64,000 nucleotides of DNA. Source: Lingula anatina (taxonomy: Eukaryota; Brachiopoda; Lingulata; Lingulida; Lingulidae). A program made the position numbers and the translations under genes. The notes below the pieces were generated by a model. The model did no database searches. It was not told the origin of the DNA and was given only the letters and a program-made list of their open reading frames with translations. Of the stretch, positions 58,549 to 64,000 are shown one piece after another; the stretch's first letter is position 1; every line of letters begins with the position of its first letter. The DNA lies in NCBI RefSeq assembly GCF_001039355.2, contig NW_019775247.1, positions 219,917 through 283,916 on the forward strand, in the 5' to 3' direction.

Positions 58549-59394
58549 ATGATGGATTCTCAGCCCCAAAAGAATCGATTTGACGAGAGTATCCTAGATA
58601 CACCAAAGCCTATTACTGTGGTGAAGTTTAGGGAAATCGTACAACAAGAACAAGAAATCAGAGAAAGTGGTATTTTAGAGAAATACGTGGAGTCCGGATG
58701 GCGAGAGTACTGCGCCAATCTGCCGGTCAGTGACGAGGAAAAAAGGGGCTACTATCGCAAATTCCTCCTTGGTCGTGGGGAACTTCTCACTAACCCAACG
58801 CCATTTACAGAACCACCATTTGAAGAATCCAGACGTCAGTACAATGCAGATATTGAAGAAGCTAGACAGGTGGCATTTCTTTTCCTGGCAGCACCACTCG
58901 ACGGATATGACAGGGAGAGAAGGCAGTGCGAAATCCGAAATTTCCGCGAGTTATACCCCGGGGCTTCCCAGTGCGGCGGAAACGTAGGCTATGAAGTAAT
59001 GGTGTACAATAAAGACGAGCTTCTTCATCAAGTCACCACATTCATTGAAGAACACCAGAGAAAGGGACGTATTGTCATCTTGTTTGTAGGTCATGGGGGA
59101 CCAGACGGGCAGATCACTATGGCGGGAGAAAACTGTCCCCTGAGGGAGTACATTGAGCGCGTTGACGAAGTGGCCAACAACCTCCACCAGCCCGTGCCTA
59201 TTGATCTGATCAACTCCCAATGTTACGCCCATTTGGTGCCCAGAGCTCAAAACCGGTCTGTTAATATAATACATCTAAGTACAATTCAGAATCCCGAAAC
59301 GCACTCATTTCGCGAAAAGATTTCCGGCAATCTTCATTGGGATTATTACAATATAGAACTGCAAAAATATGGACAGACTAAAAAAGACAAACAG
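58549..59394 (+). CDS. Copy C: caspase-like exon of a third paralogue (3' part not found in the window)
   Basis: There are 282 codons from paired ATGs (58549, 58552) to the donor CAG|gtaagt. An upstream in-frame ATG at 58480 exists, but copy A homology favours 58549. The N-terminal helix (KFREIVQQEQEIRESGILEK) and caspase-like domain align with copy B without gaps. The dyad is intact: His182 in VGHGGPDG and Cys225 in NSQCYAHL, 43 residues apart. The donor site and phase are those of copies A and B, so RING, TRAF finger and MATH exons are expected downstream. None is seen in the remaining 4.6 kb. A 45-base candidate exon is at 59728. Either the other exons lie beyond 64000, or this copy has lost them. 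Confidence 0.85.
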
Positions 59395-59727
59395 GTAAGT
59401 TGAATAGCATGTAATCTACTACCTTAGTATCACAGCCTGAAGCTTTAAAATGCCATGCAACGTTTAGTCATCATTCGGATTGCACTAGTAGACTATAGCC
59501 ATAATAGTTACTTTTCCCCTCGAAGCCGAAATCTTCAGCATTCATTCTTTGTACCATATATGACCGCTTTTTTAACCAGATTTTGTGATTAAGAAAAGAA
59601 AGAAAAAATAAAAGGACGGAAAAAACATGGCAAACGTTTCCATATTATTCTTTAAGGCTTTTTTATTTTGATATAATAGAGCTTTAGAAAGATGTATTGG
59701 TTGCACTACAGTTGTGCTTTATTGCAG

Positions 59728-59772
59728 TTGGCGGAAATATTATCCCTGTCTAATATGGGCCCTGAAAGTCAG
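59728..59772 (+). CDS. Candidate 45-base exon of copy C
   Basis: It has a good acceptor (tgctttattgcag), a good donor (AGTCAG|gtaaca), phase 0 at both ends and an open frame LAEILSLSNMGPESQ. It would join the caspase-like exon of copy C in frame. It has no counterpart in copies A or B, so it is weak. Confidence 0.3.
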
Positions 59773-59784
59773 GTAACATGAAAA

Positions 59785-60070
59785 CCAGTACTGTCTGTCC
59801 CATGGTTGGGTGGTCGGCGACTTAACCGGCTCCTCCGCTCGGTGACCTTGTGAGGAGGGTGTGTGGACACCCTGCAGGACTAAAAACAAGACCTGTCAAA
59901 GGGCGGATGAGCTCCAAGCGAGCCAACGGCCATCCATATCCGGAGAGGGGATAGAAACCACCGGATTATCTCCACCGAAATACAATGATGAACGCACCAA
60001 AAATTGTGAACGCATAAAAATGCCCCAGCGGCCGTGAGGCTACGGGAATGACCTAACCTAACAATAACCT
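59785..60070 (+). repeat. GC-rich block with a CCTAACCTAAC tail, possible retroelement end
   Basis: Its composition is unlike the surroundings: ttgggtggtcggcgacttaa, ccggctcctccgctcggtga, gggcggatgagctccaagcg, then ccgtgaggctacgggaatga followed by cctaacctaacaataaccta. The short repeated tail suggests the 3' end of a SINE or LINE. The family is not recognised. Confidence 0.4.
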
Positions 60071-60904
60071 AATGTGGGATAGATAGAAATAACGCACGTT
60101 TTGTCAGTGTGTCGACTGGATATTTTGATATTTAAAAACATGTCTCATTCTTCATGTATTTTAAAGTTTTCATGATAAACTAGAGGGGTGGAGTAAAAGC
60201 GTGACAGGACGGATTGAGAAATAGAAAAACCTGTGCAATGACGCGTTTTACTGATTAACAAGTGTGAATAGTGATACGGATCGCCATTTAAATAGAATCA
60301 TTTGTTCTGTGGCCCACTCTGGACTGTTTCTTTAAATTTCATTTAAATCCACCCATGATTTATTGCATGCCGTTGCGAACATGCCAGTACATACTTACAA
60401 AATTACGCAGAAAAAAAACAACCTTCTCAGCGGATCGGAGGTAAAAAACGCCTAATTCATTATTTGGATCTGCTAAAGTAGGACTCTTGAGAATGAAATA
60501 ACCTAAAAGCCCTTACATGGTATCTCTGTATTTCCTGCGCTTGAACTTTTGACCTACTTTTCCTGTCTACATACTAAGCGCTACGCGCTGGGCGTTGTTC
60601 AGCATGAAGACGCCTTGTTTGAAAGGCAACATTTATATATATATAAATCGTACCAGTGGTTGATTTAGAGGGGGGCTTCGATTTCTGGTCCCCTCTTGAA
60701 ATTAGAATTTTAACTAGCTGAATCACTGTTCTTAACCGTACCAAATGGCACCGTTTTTCCACTAAAATGCTATTTTTTTCGAAGCCCCTCTTCGTCCCCA
60801 CGCCAGGTGTGTGTGCGTGTGTGAGGGGGGGGGGGGGAATCGGCTTCGCATCCGCGGCCCTCCCCCCCCCCCCCCTTCAAATAATGCTGGATCCGTCCCT
60901 GCGT

Positions 60905-61745
60905 ACGAGTAGCGTACGTGTAGTTAACAGAGAGCTCAGCTATGCCTTGGAAAAAAGGGGAGCATTTGTATACACAATAAATAAATAAATAAATAAATAA
61001 ATAAAAGTGTGTCAAACCTAACTCTAGGGTATGACCGATCATCAGGAGGTGTTTATTTAAAATGATGTTTCAACATTTTTTTACAGGGCGTGACGACACT
61101 TACGTCGCACGCCCTGGCAGTGACGACACATGGTAATATTTTCAGTTCTTTTATTAAGAATGTCCGGCGTGAACATAATTGGCAGTTTTTTCGTCCAGGT
61201 AAAGGTTGCATAAATATTTGTTTCTCTTTTGTGGCGCTGATTTTTATGACGTCCCATCTAATGTCATACTAGGTGTTATACTTTCTTTTAATCTCCAAAT
61301 ATACATTGATAGTTCAGTTTCCGTTGCATATTTTTGTCCCTAAATGATTTAGCGTGGTTGTTAAATCTCAACTTGAATTGTCCACCAAAAATTGCCTATA
61401 TACATGTACATGTACTTAATACATTTGTTCTTTGTGGTGACTGCTGTTTGATACACAATACTGCTAGACAAATATTCCCCTTGCTAAGGACACTTATTTG
61501 GCAATCTACAATGGCAGTTTTTCTCTTAAGTACTTACTGACATAAGTTTGAAGGTTTTATACGTTATCAACTTAACACAAAAAAGATTTATGAAGTTTTT
61601 GTGTACGTTATGTTGTCCATGTCCATATCTCCATGTCCAAACCCATTTTTTACATGGATTGTATTTACTCCTTCACTCCATGACATGCTATGGCTTGTGT
61701 TATGAAAGTTAGTATTTGAAAGAAGACAAAAATGTTTTAGTTTAT
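60905..61745. other. Stretch downstream of copy C without a recognised gene
   Basis: It opens with a (TAAA)n run near 60979-61003. A short open block at 61087-61132 has an acceptor (tttttacag) and a donor (CATG|gtaata), but its phase and sequence match nothing in copies A or B. Otherwise it is AT-rich DNA. Confidence 0.4.
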
Positions 61746-61749
61746 CTAA

Positions 61750-62290
61750 GTATGCCCGTTTTAATAGAACGCCATCATCTGAGTGTCAAATTTTGATCCA
61801 GTATTTAATTACTTGTATTTTGATTTTTGTGTAGCTTGGTAGGCGCCCAAGTTCTCATCGGACAGCATAAAAGCTGTTTGCAATTGGAGATGTATTTTTT
61901 TTTCTATTGGTGATGTGAAACCCCATATGTGTGCTCCACATGCTGCAATTAGGAAAACCATTGTGCCATAAAGCTTTTCTTTTGAGAAGGTCGGAATGGT
62001 AGAGGAAGAGAAAGAGGAAGATTGCGCATCAATGAACTATTAAAAAGGAAGAGTCTCATTGTATCTCCCTGTTTAACTCCTGTAAATTTTGAGAATTAAT
62101 TTGTTAGTCCATAAGTAGCATTGACACATGCAGTGGAGTTTTGTATATTGATCTGATGTTTTTGTAGAATTTTCCGCCCACGTCTACTTGTAGTTTTAGC
62201 AGTTCAAAAATCAGGCCTTTACTTCAGAAACAGTCAAATGTCTTACTTAAATCCACAAAACATGTGTACACCCTTTTTTATTATTTTTTT
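61750..62290 (-). mobile_element. LINE reverse-transcriptase fragment, minus strand
   Basis: On the minus strand: VYTCFVDLSKTFDCF, KGLIFELLKLQVDVGGKFYK, NIRSIYKTPLHVS, then a GVRQGD-like region (ELNREIQ) and CGAHIWGF. The pattern FVDLSKAFD...LLKL is that of non-LTR reverse transcriptases. It has many stops and is dead. Confidence 0.7.
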
Positions 62291-62564
62291 AATCAGAGAT
62301 TTTGTAATTTGAGATTTTAGTATAAATTAATAGATTTTTAAGGTACTGTACCCATCTCTGCATCCAGCCTGGTTAGCTATGGGGGGATTTTTTTCTGCAC
62401 AGGAAGCTTTCAGTCTGTTCAAGAGAAAGAAACTGTAAAGTTTGCCGACACAACATGATATAGAAATGCCACGATAATTGTCAACCACACATTAATCACC
62501 TGACTTAAGGGGTACTACGTAGCTGTGGTTCCAGCTCTTATCTAAATATATCCTCTGCCCAAAA

Positions 62565-63760
62565 TATAGAATAGATTGGGGGAAAAACAAGTTTAAAAAT
62601 GCTAGGGATAGAATTTGACGTAGAGTTAGGTAAGATAACGAAGCAAAATATGGAGACCAAATTAACCTCCATGAAAAAGATATTTTATCAGTGGGGAGTA
62701 GGAAATATAGCACCAAATGGTAAAATAACAGTAATAAAAACATAAGCCTTGCTGGTATTGAATCATATATTTATATCGCTCCCAAACCCAGAGGAAAAAC
62801 AGATTAAATAATTAGAAAAATGTCTTTTTTTTCTTTTCTCAGGAATAATAAACCTGATAAAATTAAAAGAAATAGCATTATAGGAGTTTATAAAGCTGGG
62901 GGCTTGAGGATGGTAAGCGTGAGGCACTTTATAAAATCGTTAAAAATGCCATGGGTAAAAAGACTTATGTTCGAAAATTAAGAATGGAAAAATATCATAT
63001 CTAATATGTAGGCACCGAAAACTAATCACATGTGGTACAGAAGATATATAAAAAATCTTGAAAAACATAAATAAAAATAGATTCTGGGTAGATGCCTTAG
63101 CAGCCTGGAAAGAACTCTGTCGTATAATAATGGTCAATAAAATCAAGGACTTTCATACATCGTGGTATGACAAAAAACATTAGATTTGTTAATCATCTAC
63201 TCTTAGACTCTGGAGAATTCTATGACTTCATTGCGTTCAGGGAGATCCATGATATTGACACAAATTTGTCGAATATCATGGAATTATCTTAGCCATAAAA
63301 GAATGGCGTAATTGGTGGTTTTCCTGCGACTCAAAGCTTTTCTGGTTCCAATTTCGGATTAATCATAATATCCTTCCCACAAATTCACTACTTTTTAAAT
63401 ATCAGATGGTCGACAACAGTATACGTTCTCTTTGCAAAGGAGCTGAAGAAACAACAGAACACTTATTCTGGTACATTTATTCTGGTATTGTGCGGTTACC
63501 TAAAAATTACTGACCGATTTGGTAGAATATATTCTATCCAATAGTTAAGGTACTCTGCCTGACTCAAAAGGGAATTACTTAGTTGGCTCTAAGAGCCTCT
63601 CTCCAATAATTAATCTCATTATATTGCAATTTAAATTTTATATTTACTTAAGAATGTGTTCGCAGGGTAAACCAAAATTAGGAGGTTTGATTTCATAGCT
63701 TAAATATCTGGTGAAAACAGATAAGTCACTTTGTCAGTACACTTCAAATATAATTAAGTT
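62565..63760 (+). mobile_element. LINE (L1/Tx1-like) ORF2 C-terminal fragment, plus strand
   Basis: It reads SLKMLGIEFDVELGKITKQN, NGKITVIKT, LNHIFISLPNPEE, NNKPDKIKRNSIIGVYKAGG, LRMVSVRHFIKSLK and, near the end, INLIILQFKFYIYLRM. These follow the order of the region after the reverse transcriptase in L1-like LINEs. It has stops and frameshifts throughout. It faces the fragment at 61750-62290, so the two are separate insertions. Confidence 0.72.
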
Positions 63761-64000
63761 ATTTTCAATTTGAATATTTAGCGTACGACGATGTATTAAT
63801 TAAAAAGTGTAAACGTGTCATAGCACAGCGACTTATGTGTGAGTGTGTGAGCGAGTGCTTTTCCCTTGTTTGTTTTTGTATTGTCATGTATTCGTGATGC
63901 ATTGTGTCAATAAAAAGTATTCTTCAGACACTACGCGCTGAATATAAATAATGTATGTTATAAGGTTATGGGCTCGAATAATAGGCTTATAGGAGCCACT

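Noticed and set aside
61087-61132. Small plus-strand block with splice-like ends as an exon of copy C
   Set aside because: It ends in phase 1, does not match any exon of A or B and encodes a low-information peptide (GVTTLTSHALAVTTH).
1-64000. Bacterial features such as operons, CRISPR arrays or phage
   Set aside because: The regularly repeated sequences are microsatellites or minisatellites without unique spacers, and all genes have spliceosomal introns.

Overview
This is eukaryotic, AT-rich, repeat-dense invertebrate DNA: multi-exon genes with GT-AG introns, long introns full of small DNA transposons, LINE and Penelope-like remnants, and many microsatellites. The gene content (a TRAF family, C-type lectin, DUF1647 glycosyltransferase-like protein, ciliary-type CCDC60) and the general look fit a marine lophotrochozoan, probably a mollusc. 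The species cannot be proven from the window. Most raw open frames are chance; the genes below were rebuilt by hand from splice sites, phase agreement and protein motifs.

Layout. 0.98-3.46 kb, minus: 5' part of a type II transmembrane C-type lectin with a tyrosine-rich cytoplasmic tail; its 3' exons lie beyond base 1. 7.4-9.0 kb, minus: a two-exon DUF1647 protein with a one-base frameshift in a run of seven G. 9.3-17.3 kb: no gene, mostly MITEs and a mariner remnant. 17.4-33.1 kb, minus: a complete 17-exon CCDC60 homologue (748 aa) whose introns carry foldback elements and a minisatellite. 34-38.5 kb: repeats, including a tandem duplication with a later insertion.

38.5-59.8 kb is the most interesting part: three paralogues of an unusual gene. 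The intact copy (B, minus, 54.16-47.70 kb) encodes about 620 aa with a caspase-like domain (His170/Cys213), a complete C3HC4 RING finger, one TRAF-type zinc finger and a TRAF-C/MATH domain. It thus joins a caspase-fold protease to a TRAF ubiquitin ligase/adaptor. Copy A (plus, 38.8-42.2 kb) is decayed: broken N-terminus, catalytic His replaced by Ser, a stop in the TRAF zinc finger and no MATH domain. Copy C (plus, from 58.5 kb) has an intact caspase-like exon, but no RING or MATH exon is found before the window ends. A and B are tail to tail; B and C are head to head. A conserved block lies 5' of each copy, a Tc1-derived foldback element sits in an intron of B and a shorter relative abuts C, and part of A's 3' flank is repeated between B and C.

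59.8-64 kb holds retroelement remnants, including two LINE reverse-transcriptase fragments in opposite orientation. Caspase and TRAF proteins both act in innate immune and death signalling, so the fusion suggests protease and ubiquitin-ligase functions in one polypeptide. That role is inference, not shown by the sequence.
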